DNA of 64,000 nt from Wyeomyia smithii (GCF_029784165.1 NC_073696.1:102478065-102542064), one strand, 5' to 3'; counted from the first letter of the stretch, positions 21,341 through 34,660 are shown. Numbers and translations are program-made. The notes: generated by a model from the sequence alone, not told the origin.

Positions 21341-24300
21341 CTAACTGGCCGAATTTACAGGAACATGATGGTGGAGGTGATTGCTGGCGGAGGACGACGT
21401 AACCGAGTCCGACCCGGATATGCCACTGCTGCAGCCCCCATCGGAGGACACCAAGCGCTCACCGGCCTGGGCTGCGGCCGATTGCATTTTTGCTGCCGCC
21501 CCTAGTAGTTGTTGCTGTTTGTTTCGCAGTGTATCCTCTATCATGGTGGCTAGCTTCTCACGATCCGTCTGAAAGAGGGGATTCAGAACGAAGGAGATTT
21601 TACCACACAGTAACCAGAGTTAGCGCCGATCAACCTACCTCATGAATAAACCCAAGGTGTACCAGTTCATGGGAAAGCGCGACGGCTGAATCATCCGGTG
21701 AAATAGGACATGTTAACTGTCGGTTCATCTTATCCTCCATTCTTAATAGTATTGTCATCTGTAAAGTAGATTCAGAAAATAGAACCGTTATTGTTTCACA
21801 GATACGAGAAGCTTTACTGTTGGATTATAACTGATAAAATTAGTAATTCGCAGATGGTATATTTTTCAAGTGTTATTTTCGATTACACCATAAACTCAAT
21901 TATTACTTTTCATTTAATTTATAATTATAAATAATATTTCGGTCGGGATGATAGAAGCAACGATAGCATTCATTGAAATTTTATCAATATCAAAACGCTT
22001 CACCTCATGATACCGTAACGTATTTCAATTGCGAAAAGTATGAAAGTCCCATTTTGAAAAAAATAGATCGTCATACCATTTGTTTAATTTCCGCGAAACT
22101 TGTTTCATTTTTCTTCGAGAAGAACAATTTGAAATGTGGGTTTTGAAACATACATTTTTTTAATAATAATGCTTTGAAAGGAAGTTCCACGGATTTTCGC
22201 CGGTTCGATGTTGAACAAAATAATTTCGGTTGGGCAAATATTAAAATTTGCTAATGCTCCATGAATAATCGAGTGTTGCGGTTTCACAGCACCTCAATTA
22301 GAGTAAGCTGCTTAATTTGAATGAACCTCTACGAGGCAGCGATATAGCATCACTTATTGAGCGTCGCGAAAAATAGCTCAGAAAGGCAGGTAAGACAGGT
22401 AAGTAATACTTACAAATAATTCACAATTTTCTTCTCGCGGCTTAACACTACATATCATATTCACAACTCTCCTAGTTTCAATATCTAACGGCTCTGGCGT
22501 GGCGGATTTCACCGATTCTGCAGTCTCGGGCGATATTGCTCGCGGTCGGGAAGCGGGTGGTTTTTGTGCCGAAAAGGCAGTCAGTGGATAAATGCCATAT
22601 CTGAAGCGAGTGAAAAAAAAAGTTTAGTATCGATCCAAAATGACGGTCAGAATGCACAGAGTTACTTACTTTACATCTTCTACAAACTTCTCCAGCTTTT
22701 CCGTTCCGGTGACATCACCCAGATGGAACTCGATTTGTCGCACCTCGGCGTACACGATGTCCGATTTGTTCAGCTTCTGCAGCATCTCGTCGTAGTTCGC
22801 TGCAATTTTGTTTATGTTTTTTTTTCGGAATCGGCAAGGTATGATGGCACGTGTAGAAGAAACGCGATGGCAACGATTGATAAGCGCACTCGCCCCGGTC
22901 ACCGACAGGTTTGTGTGTGAACAAGGATCGGCATAACAGCAGTTGATCGAGTGTGTGCAGTAAGATTCAATTTTCCGATCAACAGAGGAAAGGAAACATC
23001 AAAGTGCGTAGATAGATAGGGAGAAAAAGTACAGTAAAGCGATTAATATTGATGAAGGTAATATGAGCGTTATTATTGCTCATGTTTGTAATTCCTACTT
23101 TTACGGAACTGGTAATTATAAACAAGGTGACATGTATTTCCTAGTTGTTGGTTCTAAATGGCAGTTGTAATTGTTACTAATTGTTCTATGTAGTTTCTGG
23201 TTCATTAATATTTTTCATTAATTTCTCTTGATATATCAATTCATGGTTAATGAAATCATAAAAATAGTTTTAATTGTAGGGGTACGGGGGGTAAGCCCGG
23301 CTTCCTAAGGAAAATGATTCTTTAGTAGCACTTGATGGCAAATATTGTTATATTTCTTTCACAGAATCATTGCCCAGGTTGTTTTCTGCAAGATATGAAA
23401 GCTTTCAGTACTTTCAAACTGTTGTTTTACAAGGAATAGTGAAATTTTGAAACCAAGATAAAAACGACGTTTAGCAACCAGTGCGGGTGAAACCGGCACC
23501 CCTTGGGGGTAACACCGGCACCTAAGTTTATTCATAAATTTACTTGAATTAACTGACCCAATTTGAATCCGGAAACCGCCAAATGAGAGATCTTACATTT
23601 CTGTATGTTACTGTTGAATTTGGTTGTTGTCGATTAGCTGGTTCTGGGGAGATTGCCGGAACAAGTTCCGGTAAACATTATGTATAAACAATGAAAGAAA
23701 TTGATACTCGTCAAGCCTATCATGTGGCAGTTTAAATCATATAATTAATTAGTTTAATCGAAGCCAGGATCTTATTGACCAAACTGGAACATATTCCAAA
23801 TACCATCGGGAAAGCGGTCAGTTCTGTGACTTGATTCAGTACATTTGACACCTCTAATAACCCTTGGAATCATTCATAAATCACAGAAGTACTTGAGCGC
23901 ATGGTTCTGAGTCAATTAATTAATTTATTTAGCAGCGAGACATCGTTAATAGATGAGAAATATGTGTCAGTAACATCCAACTAGCCTCAGACCATGTCGG
24001 GCTTACCCCACTCACTGGGTGACGGTGTTACCCCGACAGCACACATTTTTTTAAAAAGAGTATTTCTACAAATTTATCGCTTCAATTTATCTCAGATCGA
24101 ATTCCTGTGGTTGCTAACAACACAGGCAATAAATTGTAGAGCAACGAAAAATCATTTTAGTCTTTTCAAATGAATAAAAGCTTAAGTTCCACTCACGAAA
24201 AATTGTGTTTGTCTATTATTTTGACGTTTGACGTTTCACGGTGGCTTCGATGTATCTTAAAATATCTAAAATATTAAATACCAACACTTCACATATTCCA

Positions 24301-25926
24301 AAACACAGTTAATTAGCGTTTTCTAGTTAAATCCTAGGGGTGACGGTCTTACCCTCAGTGCCGGGCTTACCCTCAGTACCCCTACATTCTAGAATGTAAT
24401 TCTTAGTTTAGTAAAGCGGGCAATGTATGTAGTTTTGCGAGGCGAAAATGAACGGGAATAGAAGCTGTGACTATAGGCTTAGAAATTTTTTTCCCTCGTC
24501 CAGACGAGACTCGAACTCGCAATCTCCGTTGTCTCCGGCAAGGTGTTTTAGCCACGGACACAACGCAGATTGCGGGTTCGAGTCCCGTCTGAACGAGGGA
24601 AAATTTTTTCTAAGCCTATAGTCACACCTTCTATTCCCGTTCATTTTCGCCTCGCAAAACTACATACATTGCCCGCTTTACTAAACTTAGATTGTAAGTC
24701 AAATGACAAAAATAAAATAAGCTCGTAAAATGGAATTCTTGTCAACTCACATGAGGTGTTTACAAGACAGTGGGCGGCAAGCAGCTTTAGCGGATGCACC
24801 TCGAACAGCAGCGGGTGAAATAGTAATTCCCTAGCGGTAGGCCTTTTGGCAGGGTCATGACTGAGGCACTTGATGATGAAGTCTTTCTGCTGGGCATCTT
24901 CAAGACTTTCGACAGTGCGTTTGATTTGCTCTTCTGTGACTAGCGTACCCGAATCTCCGTTTCCTTGGATTTCCAGTGCCGCCATCTCCAGCGCGCAAAT
25001 GCCAAACGAGTAGATATCGATGGCGGTCGTAGATGCGGCTGCTGTTGAACAAGTATGTATTAGAAAAGAAAAAAAAAGTGCACTCTTTCTAACATTTGCT
25101 TTAATTGGAGGAAGTTTAGACAAAGTGAGTAACATAACTTACGTCCATACTCTGGAGCTAAAAAATGCATATTTTTCATATTTTCCCTACACGTTTTTAC
25201 ATGATGATGAATGGCATCTGGAGCTACACTACCAATTTTAACTAGACCATTATGTTGAATAAATATTGTATCACAGGTTAAGTTGCCGTGAATTACTGGC
25301 GGCGAACAGGAATGCAAATAACTGCAGAAAAACGATGTCAAACAGTAAAAAGAAGAAAGAAGTCAGATGAGGGCAGAAGGTATGTCGCACAGTGGCAATA
25401 AGAATGGCCTGGATTCGATTGTACGCTATGAAATAATCTACTACTCGTAATAGTATTCAGGCCAGACTCTATTCCACTGTGTGACTGGTTATGGTGTAGG
25501 AATTCACCTAAGTGCTGATAAAATTTGAGTACACCACCGCTTCCATGCTTGCAGTGGTAGTTTCTTAACGTTCTTCTTGGTACGCTTGAGAAACTGCTTC
25601 AGAGAACCAGAGGACATGTATTCCGTTATGAATATTACCTGTAAGATACACAACCGGTAAACGGATTTGGAGATTTACTAAATATTAAGTGACAAGCTTA
25701 CCCTAGGTTTATCGTTATGGGTATCCGTCCAATAACGATGAAACTTGACTATATTTGGATGCTCTAACTGAGTTAGGTTTTCGAATACTAATTGTATTTT
25801 TTCTTCTTGAGATTTGAAATTCTTCCTCTCGGAAAACTGTACTTCGTTCCAGACAACTTCGACACCTTCCTCGGTGTCCATCGCCAGATGTGCACAATCG
25901 ATGCCAGGAACATCTCGTTGTTCGAC
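21341..25926 (-). CDS. NRBP: Nuclear receptor-binding protein (Madm), pseudokinase; N-terminal exon not found
   Basis: Eight minus-strand exons in perfect phase: 25702-25926, 25508-25638, 25143-25321, 24751-25041, 22670-22799, 22414-22600, 21639-21758, 21341-21568 (496 codons plus stop). The order matches NRBP1: VEQRDVPGIDCAHLAMDTEE, VVWNEVQFSERKN, VIFITEYMSSGSLKQFLK, WKRWCTQILSALSYLHS, IHGNLTCDTIFIQHNGL, TAIDIYSFGICALEMAALE, RPTARELLFHP, KLEKFVEDVKYGIYPLTAF. It is a pseudokinase: the catalytic HRD Asp is replaced (HGNL), DFG reads GSVAPD, and the VAIK lysine is absent. NRBP proteins are adaptors in cytoplasmic trafficking and ubiquitin ligase complexes; fly Madm acts in growth control. The first exon, before VEQRDV, should lie at higher coordinates, but I did not find it. 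Confidence 0.95.
23279..24382. mobile_element. 1.1-kb element with GGGGTAC ends in an NRBP intron
   Basis: Left end GGGGTACGGGGGGTAAGCCC and right end GGGCTTACCCTCAGTACCCC mirror each other, with TA directly outside each. The interior repeats GGTAACACCGGCACC-like words near 23470-23525 and 24005-24035. No coding sequence. It sits in the intron between the exons ending at 24751 and starting at 22799. Confidence 0.7.
24402..24690. repeat. Near-perfect palindrome with tRNA-like heads in an NRBP intron
   Basis: Arms from TTAGTTTAGTAAAGCGGGC (left) and its mirror GCCCGCTTTACTAAAC (right) pair for about 125 bp to a small centre near 24545. Each arm contains a Pol III B-box-like word: GGGTTCGAGTCCC forward on the right arm, GACTCGAACTCG (reverse) on the left. 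It looks like two tRNA-derived SINE heads joined head to head. The end is 60 bp from the splice donor at 24750. Confidence 0.8.
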
Positions 25927-28739
25927 CTGCAATGGGAAAATGGAAAAAAGTTGATTAGTTTTGAAGAAAGATGTCATTATCTAATCATGGATTTGCTTGC
26001 TAAGAGGAGTTTTGTGGATAAATCTCGATGAACTGCTATTTAAATTCAAAAATATGTTTTAAGTTATTTTTAATATAGAATAAGGTATTCGCGAATTTTT
26101 CAATAAAAAAAATAATTCTATGGATATTGCTAATTACTCAATCAAACTAAAGTACTAAGTTTTTGCGTCGAATACGAATAAATGGGGTCGCATGATTATC
26201 TGTAAACAATTGGTGTAAATTCAAATCACATAAATTCCTTTTTATTGAAAGATATTCTCTTATGTCATAACATTTGAAAGCAGAGCATAAATTACAATTT
26301 GTGTTGCTTTTTGCGCCTCATCGGCAGTCACAACCAATTTGATAAAATGTTTCTTTTGAATGAGCTCGTTTTTTCAATCAATTTTAAATACAAAAGGTTT
26401 GAGTGGGAGAGGGTAGTAATGAGAAATCTCACTAAGGGAAGAGTGTAGGTCGAAAATACCGCAAAAATGCTTAGGTAATATGTGGATGACACTTTAGTAA
26501 GTTAGTCAAATATATTTTGATTGACGCTGGAAAAGCTGAATGCGAAATAAATGAAAACATGGAGTGAAAAGAGCAGTCTTGATAGATATGTTTAAATTAT
26601 AATCATTATAAAGCGTTCAGCGCAATTCTTTGATGAAAAAAGGTTGATCCATCACAAAGATTCCACAGGAAATTGGAATCGTTATGCAAAACTGGCGAAA
26701 CCGCATTTTTCCTCTTTACAGAGGAATTCAATAAACTACGTTTAGTGAGCATAATCAGTGCCTTAGAATATCAATGTTTATTCATGAGTAGATGAACTGA
26801 ATTAATCTCAGTGTCAGTACATTTATTCTCTGATGCAACTCAGTAACCTATGTTCATTGCGACGATGCGTGAATATCGTTTCTCATATTCAATGACAGAA
26901 CAGTGGAATGAATATCAAAGGCCTCGTAATGATATTCAAAGCAGCTTCGGTGATTATCAATCCAAGTAGTACAAATCTGTTCAGACGCTGTACACTGCCC
27001 AGTACAGTATAAATGGTCGAATAAGGTTAATTTTGATTTTCACTATTTTGATATGATATTCATTTTTGACGATCAAAATATCAACACGAGTGTTAAAGTT
27101 TATCTTGTCGGTGTTCATCGGTTGTTTGGTATCATGAGTATCAACGGTCGCATGAGTAGTATGATTATCAATATAAAGACGGCTGAAAATCGCTGCTTTC
27201 GAATATCATGACAGTGAATATTCTCAGCACTGAGCATAATTGCTACTTACGATGTGTACCAGCGCAGATTACCGTTTTCAACTCTCTTTTTTTATTAGGA
27301 TGCCTTTACTCAGTCACCCACTTTCTCCATGCTATGTTACTCAAAGAAATGTGAATATTCTTTTCAGGAGAAGCTCGGCACAGTAACTCAACCCGTTACA
27401 TCAGCAGTCGCGCTACGTTTGATGTGCCTGCGTTCTACAAAGGGGGTGAATCTGTTGTATGGAAAACCTTTAGAGTGGTTGAAGAATGTTGACAGTTAGG
27501 AGCATGTTTGCAGATTTTAATTTAATGCAAGAGTTAGGTGGTTTAAAAGCTAAATAGGTAAAATTCGCCGACTTTATGACTGACTCAAATTTTTGGTAAT
27601 TTTCCCCGGGTATTTTTTAAGTTAATATTTCTTAACAGTTGCTGCTCTACACTTCTACACTGAGTGTAGTACAGTCTACTTGTAACTGGGCCAAAAAAAT
27701 CCACTAAATTCAGACATGCACCTCAACAGCTTGGCTGCGGAGACAGCTCCTTTCTTCCCCTCACCGATTTTGGCAGCGGGGAAAATGATCCATATCAATC
27801 ATTGGCGCCACAGTATGCAGGAACGACCGAATGAGAAAAAAAATGTCCGCGCTGAAAGAGCTGTTTCTGTGAAGATCGTCTATTGAGCTTTTTTTAGTTT
27901 GTTATCTTCTTGCACGGTAGCGAACTGAACGTCCCGTTACATTTTCCGGCGGTAGTAATTAGAGCAAATAATGGACGGTCTGAATTTTGTGGCAGCATTG
28001 CACGAATGGCTGTCAAAAGAAGATTAGTTATAAAGTGCATCCTAGTGCCAAATGTCTATTTTCTCGGTGTCACGGGGTAATGCCTTCGAGGGGATCTTGA
28101 ATAATAGCTATGTTTACTACTGTCATTAAGTCGTTTTCCCAATCATGTAGTAGTAAAATAGTAAACAAAAGCAGGGCGAAGTAAAACAATATGTGGGGCA
28201 ATATAAGAGTAATTCGGTGTAGTGTCATTGGTAATTTGAAACCAGACCAGATCAGAGTACGAAATATATATACGAAAGGTTATTGTGTGAATTTTGAAAA
28301 TTACGCAAGTTACCTTTGCATGAACTTGAGCAGGTATAAAGCTAAAATCATTAATTGATTAGAAAGAGCTTCATGATAAACCGGTGGATATGGATTTAAA
28401 TGTTAGTAGCCAGTCGGAGTCAAAAAAAAAAAAGACTTAAGGATCGTTCTCAGGTTTCCTATAAACCGTTGCTTCATGCAGAATACTACAATACTGTCTC
28501 TTGGTGAATTAAGTCCGTCCAAACGTAACTATACCGATCAAAGGAACGTAGTTATAACTTGCTCGAAAGTGAGTTGTAACACGCAATATTGGCAGGCGGA
28601 ACGACATTGCTTTTTGCGCATCTTAACAGATGAAACATTAATGTTAATTCAATGCTGGGAAATGCACTCCCTCAGACACCTATTCGGCCTGCCCCAGAGC
28701 CACTAAAACTCACTCAGTCTCCAGCCCTGGTCTTCCCGG
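25927..28739. other. Intergenic or long NRBP intron
   Basis: AT-rich DNA. If the NRBP first exon lies upstream this is its first intron. A worn G-rich motif and TATGTGGATGACAC at 26395-26490 resemble the ends of the relic at 8791-11380. No exon of NRBP was found here. Confidence 0.35.
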
Positions 28740-31700
28740 AATGATGGATGAATATTATATCAGGAAATGGCTTTTTTGCTTGAAGCCTCCTAGCTAACTA
28801 CCTGCAGACTGGCAGTTAGCTACCACTGACGTGTTGGTGGTTGACCCACTAAATACGTTGTAGCTCAAATACGATCTGCGAGGCGGTCACACATTTCTGC
28901 ACGTCCTCCGGACTAGGTTATCCGGGATAGTGCCTGGCCCACTTATTACCATCATGTCGCTCCTCACACGTACAAAATTAGGGCATACGAAAAAGACATG
29001 CTCAGCGGTTTTCTCCACAGCTACGCAAAGGAGACACACGGGTGAGCATGAGCACGCATGATCCAGTCTGTGTAGATATTGTCTGAAGCAACCATGGCCT
29101 GGTAGGATTTGTAATAGGTGGAAGTTCACCTCACCATTGTGCCTCCCGACGCAACTGGATACCTCTGGAATAAGTCGGTGCGTCCATTCACCCTTCGTGG
29201 ATATGGACCATTCCTGCTGCCATCGGAACATCGAGGATGACCTTCTGGTCATCGACACTGCTGTCAGGATAGTCGAAGCATTCTCTGTTCTACTTGATAT
29301 CAATGCTGACAGACATCATATCGGACAAGACGCACATTACGTGGGATGATACTGTACGATATGCACTCGCAACCATCAGGCACAAGAGCCTGTAGGTACT
29401 TTCCAGTGTACCACAATAGATCTTAAAACCTAGAGCATTGGACTACACCTGCTCACCATACCTAAGTATGGACGCTGGCAAGAAATTATCGCTTGCCGCC
29501 ATACACCGCTTAGCTACTCGACATCATACGAGGTAGTGCTGCAATAGTCGATGAGACCCTCTTGCATGCATAGTTGATGTGGTTTCCAAACATGAGTTTA
29601 TTGTCGACCCTGGGGCTTCAAAGATAGCTTTCAGGTAATGGTGCAGTCTCCGGCTCTGACCATTGCCTATTGCTTTGATTTACGGTTGAACACAGCCGTT
29701 ACCTCTGTCCTATAGTACGCTGGAGCTAGTTTTTTGCCTATACCTTCGGTCTTCGGTCGACTCGCGGCATCTTGTGTTATGCCGTCCGCAAAGCCGACGA
29801 TAAAAATTTCTACAGGGAACTTGAGTTTGAACACATCGCCATACATGACATTCCACAACACCGGACCCGAGATAGAATCTTGTGGAACTTCAACGGTGAT
29901 TGAGATGCACTATTGACCCTCCTCCGTGTTTTGAACTAGCACTTATGGAAGTAGTTTTCCAAAACCTTGTACAACGCCACCGATACAGGGTTAACGCTAA
30001 GGAGTGCTACCAGCGCACAGTGGTCCAATGAGGCAAAAAGTGGAACTTAATTCCATAGCGCCTTTCAACTTCATCATAGCTTAATAGTATCTTCAGAGCA
30101 ATTGTTTGTATGAATGACCCGCATAATTGCAAATTGTCAAAAAATATGAAAAGTTTACTATACTAAAACTAAAAAAATTAACTTTTTTGTGTTAAGAGAT
30201 AGAAGAATATTTTATTCAGCAAAGTTGTAGAAAATTCAAAAATATGAAACTTTGTTGAACAAATGAAAATCCTATCTCTTTTCGGTACAAAGTTATAAAG
30301 TACACTACATGGAACTTATTTAAAAGTTAGTTTTTTGTACTTAACTTTTGTTAGTTGCATTTTACACGAAAGTGTAGTTCGGAGGAATTATTAGGACACA
30401 CAAAACACACATTTTTGCCGAAGACCATATATCTCCAGGACTTTTCCTTACAAAGTAACATCATATTTTAGCTTATTTTTTCGATAACTTCAAGAACGTA
30501 TAGGTTAAAAAGGGGCAAGTGGAATCATGATGTCAATATTTTTCCTTGAAGTTAAGCTGAAGTACTATAAACTTCTTTAAGTTCCATTTGTCCCAATCCA
30601 CTCATTTTAGAGTACGGCGAGCATATGTTACAGTAGGTTTTCATATATTAAATATATTAACTTTTTTGTGTTAAGAGATAGAGGAATGGTTTATTCGGCA
30701 AATTTTTAGAACATACAAAAATATGAAACTTTGTTGAACAAACAAAATTTCTATCTTCATTGGGAACAGAGTTACAGAGTATTTCATGTAAAAGTTACTT
30801 AAAAGTTAGTTTTTTGTACTTAACTTTTGTTAGTTACATTTTACAAGAAAACGTTGTTCTAAAGAAGCATTTGGGCATACAAAACACACGTTTTTGTTGA
30901 AGGTCACACATCTCCAGGACTTAGCCTTACAAAGATATAGTACATTTCAGCATATTTTTTCGATAACTTTAAGAACGTATAAAGGAAAAAGGGGCAAGTG
31001 GAATCATGATGTCAATTCTTTTTCTCAAAGTTTGGCTCAAATGCTCAAAACTACTATAAGTTACATCCGTCCCAATCCACCTAATCTTTATTCTATACGT
31101 TGTTGAAGTTATCGAAAAAATATGCTGGAATGTGCTATAACTTTGTAAGGAAAAGTTCTGGAGATGTGTGGCCTTCAACAAAAACGTGTGTTTTGTATGC
31201 TCAAATGCTTCTTTAGAACAACGTTTTCTTGTAAAATGTAACTAACAAAAGTTAAATATAAAAAACTAACTTTTAAGTAACTTTTACATGAAATACTCTG
31301 TAACTCTGTTCCCAATAAAGATAGAAATTTTGTTTGTTCAACAAAGTTTCATATTTTTGTATTTTCTAAAAATTTGCCGAATAAACCATTCCTCTATCTC
31401 TTAACACAAAAAAGTTAATATATTTAATATATGAAAACCTACTGTAACATATGCTCGCCGTACTATGATTCCACTTGCCCCTTTTTAACCTATACGTTCT
31501 TGAAGTTATCGAAAAAATAAGCTAAAATATTATATAACTTTGTAAGGAAAAGTCCTGAAGATATATGGTCTTCGGCAAAAATGTGAGTTTTATGTGTCGT
31601 AACAATTCCTCCGAACAATACTTTCGTGTAGAATGCAACTAACAAAAGTTAAGTACAAAAAACTAACTTTTAAATAAGTTCCATGTAGTGTACTTTATAA

Positions 31701-32690
31701 CTTTGTACCGAAAAGAGATAGGATTTTCATTTGTTCAACAAAGTTTCATGTTTTTGAATTTTCTACAACTTTGCTCAATGAACTATTCTTCTATCTCTTA
31801 ACACAAAAAAGTTAATTTTTTAATATTTAGTATAGTAAACTTTCCATATTTTTTGTTAATTTGCAATTATGCGGGTCATTCATACAAACAATTGCTCCGA
31901 AGACACTATTAAGCTAGGATGAAGTTGAAAGGCGCTATGGAATTAAGTTCCACTTTTTGCCTTATTGGACCACTGTGCAGCGCCGTCTTAGTGACGCAGA
32001 GAACAGCATCCAGCGTAGATCTACTCTACCGGAAGCCAAACTGGCCAGACCGTTCACACCTTCCGTGTAATTCACCAGTCTGTCGAGGATAATCCAGTAG
32101 AGTCCAGTAGAGAGATAGGCCTAAATACCGATGGGTCCTCTGGAGGTTTTCAAGCCTTCGGTAATAGGAGCAGTCTATGTCAACCTCTCCAAAAAGAGAC
32201 AGTCGTTCAGATATTCCTGCATGACTGCCTTGAACAGACCGGGGCCACTTTTATGGACATCTTGATGGCCAGGTTCGGCACACCATACGATCCTGGTGTC
32301 TTGCTTGACCGCGAAGGTCCGCTATCGCATCAGTCCACCAGTAAACCGGTGGCTTTTCAGTCTAAGGCATGGTGGCGTCACACGCCCGCGACAGTGTGGC
32401 AACTAATTGGTCAACAGTCGGCCGGGCTGCCCTTCTCGTGCTCTTTTCTCATTGCCTCTTTGAATGCTTCGGCATCGAAATGCGATGACTTCCACCCGCG
32501 GACGGTCGGACTGTTGGCTTTACTCGTCGCTTGCCGCCTCATGTTACAGTCTACATTATAGCGGTCCAACTGATGGTCGCTGTTAGTGTAGTTATCGTCT
32601 ACCCTCTAGTTCATGATCGGTTCAAGGCTGGAGAACGTCAAGTCGATGATCGGTTCTGCATCAAATATGAGTTGAGCTTTGCCAAAATTT
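28740..32690 (-). mobile_element. R1-type non-LTR retrotransposon, decayed, split by a fold-back
   Basis: Minus-strand pieces in the order of an R1-like ORF2. At 31985-32060 SRSTLDAVLCVTKTAL marks the reverse transcriptase. At 29660-29930 PLLWNVMYGDVFKLKFPVEI with FADG stands where the FADD catalytic box should be. At 28887-29303 the C-terminal Cys/His domain reads WTHRLIPEVS, GEVNFHLLQILPGHGCFRQY and CVAVEKTAEHVFFVCPNF. Many stops and shifts, so dead. The insertion at 30016-31977 cuts it. Confidence 0.75.
30016..31977. mobile_element. Transib-like fold-back element 2
   Basis: Ends CACAGTGGTCC and GGACCACTGTG, flanked by CAGCG at 30011-30015 and 31978-31982. The whole 1962 bp is one palindrome. 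Each arm is itself a direct duplication: a unit with AACTTTTTTGTGTTAAGAGA and GGGGCAAGTGGAATCATGAT occurs at about 30170-30640 and 30650-31090, then twice inverted. No coding sequence. CACAGTG ends and a GC-rich 5-bp duplication place it with element 1, but the interior is unrelated. It interrupts the R1 remnant. Confidence 0.82.
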
Positions 32691-32761
32691 AAGCATTTAA
32701 CTGATATCTTATTATATCGAAAGGTTTCTGATCGTTTTTAGAGGAAAATATTTATAAATAT

Positions 32762-33610
32762 TTATTTTCTTGAGCGTCCAACATTTCTGTGATCTTGCTC
32801 CACCAATAACCTAGTTCGTTGCGCGCCTCTACGTCTTATACCGGCAGGACTCGAAACGAACACCATTTTTGCGAGATTGCCTTTCGGCATTCTTAAAACA
32901 TGTACCGCACATTGTACCATTCCAACTTCAGTGACGCAGAGTCGAGCAAGTTCATTCATTCTTCGCCTCCATACGCCATCCTCACATACTCCGCCGAAGA
33001 TTGTCCTAAGCACACGTCATTCGGAAAAGGCTAGTGCTCGAGAGTTCTTTTCGAGCATTGTCCATGTCTCGTGCCCGTAGAGGACTACCGATCTCATGAG
33101 CGTCTTGTACATGGTGCACTTGGTACGGGGGCGAAGTTTGTCAGACCTCAAGGTCTTGTGGAGTTCGTAATAGGCACGACTTCCAGCTACAATACGTCGG
33201 CGGATTTCTCAGTCGCAGTTGTTGTCTGACGTTACCAATGATCCGAGGTAAACAAATTCGTCAACCACCTTGAACTTATCTCCGTCGATCACTACGCTAC
33301 TGCCTATGCGAGCCCTATGGCACTTGGTTCCCTCTGCTAGCAGATACTTGCTCTTTGACATATTCACCTTCAATGAAACCTTTTCTGCTTCACGTTTCAG
33401 CTTGGTGTAGTGTTCAACAACCGCCTGGAACGTCCTTCCGACAAGGGTCATGTCCTCAGCGAAGCAGATGAACTGCCTGGATTTATTGATGATCGTGCCC
33501 CGCATGTGAAAGGCCGCACGTTTCATAACACCTTAAAGCGCAATGTTGAACAGGAGGCAGGAAAGACCGCCACCTTGTCGAAGTCCCTTGCATGAATTGT
33601 TTGGCACTCC
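32762..33610 (-). mobile_element. RTE-type reverse transcriptase fragment
   Basis: At 33209-33526 the frame reads RGTIINKSRQFICFAEDMT (FAED in place of the catalytic FADD), YTKLKREAEKVSLKVNMSKS and VVDEFVYLGSLVTSDNN; at 32762-33013 ILRTIFGGVCEDGVWRRRMN (written from LRTIF) and RRGAQRTRL. These are hallmarks of the RTE-like retrotransposons common in mosquitoes. The altered catalytic box, frameshifts and missing 5' part show it is dead. Confidence 0.75.
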
Positions 33611-34241
33611 TCGTCGAATCAGCCGTTATGTCGATTCCTCTCGACGAATCGAATTTACAAGTTTGATTAAGCTATCGTAAAATTAAAAAAAAAAACAAAA
33701 TTTTCATGATCATCATTCAAAAATAACAATAAAATTTTCATGAAAATCATTGTTTTTTTTTCAAAAATATTAAATTGTTTTGACTATTCAGGCTGTTTTT
33801 TTCTAAAGCTGCTAGAACAACATTTTAAAAAAAATATATTTTATAGAAAATGCATATAATTTATTAAAACTACCTGAGTATGGAAACATCTAAATGTATC
33901 AAAAGGTTTCTGATTGATTTGCGAGGAAAACATAAAAAAAACGAAGCTTTGCATGTATATAGAATGTATAGAATTACATTTATAGAATATATAGAATTAC
34001 ATTTTCGAAAAATTTTGAGAAATTAATAAAATTATCATTAAAACCAGGTTTTTCTAGAGCAGTTATTGAGCATTGAGATCTACCCCCCCCCCCCCCCCTC
34101 GTGGACAAATGCCAATATAAATTCTTTTTTTTTGTAAGGACCGTGGACATAACATAACCCCCCCCCCCCGTGGTATGTTAACGGCCCCTTTGTACTTCCA
34201 GCTTTTGTTTTTGATATAATGACAATATAGTAGACTAGGAA
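33611..34241. other. Low-complexity stretch with long C runs
   Basis: AT-rich sequence with homopolymer C tracts of about 18 at 34083 and 10 at 34159. Two runs sit in similar contexts (both followed by a CGTGG word), suggesting a local duplication. No gene. Confidence 0.4.
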
Positions 34242-34590
34242 GCGGGGGCCTAGTGTGGTTGGTAACGTCTCCGCCAACCACGCTCGACGCCTGGGTTCGA
34301 ATCCCACCGCTGACATAGGTGTCGATGGTTGTGAGGTGGCGTGATCCACTCACAACCAACCCAACTGGTCTAGATTCAATCCTAGCCGATACCGGAAGAT
34401 TTTCTGAGGCGAAAAATCTCTGGGATCACGCCTTCCATCGCATGAGGAAGTAAAGCCGTTGGCGCTGGTCCGTTAATAAACGGGTCGTGAGTTAGGGTCC
34501 TGGGTGTGGAGTCGCCTCCCTGGGCGTCGGTGATTGGCCACAACAGTGGCGGAACTAGACCGACGGAAAATAAGCGAGAATAAAAAAAAA
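34242..34590 (+). mobile_element. Full-length tRNA-derived SINE (Feilai-like) with 13-bp target duplication
   Basis: Flanked by AGTAGACTAGGAA at 34229-34241 and 34591-34603. It begins with a tRNA-like head (A box near GTGTGGTTGGTAACG, B box GGTTCGAATCC), then a body and an A-rich tail at 34580. The intact duplication suggests a fairly recent insertion. The Feilai name is from memory of the family; the class is certain. Confidence 0.88.
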
Positions 34591-34660
34591 AGTAGACTAG
34601 GAAATTTTGAAATCCGCTTTTAAAAACGGTGTAAATTTCGAAATCCGCGCAAAATATCTA

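Noticed and set aside
24497..24600. A host tRNA gene
   Set aside because: The B box is present on both arms of a palindrome and no cloverleaf with a clear acceptor stem could be drawn; a SINE-derived palindrome fits better.
30894..31181. Two nearly identical 70-codon ORFs on opposite strands
   Set aside because: They are the same sequence read on both arms of the palindrome centre; no protein signature.
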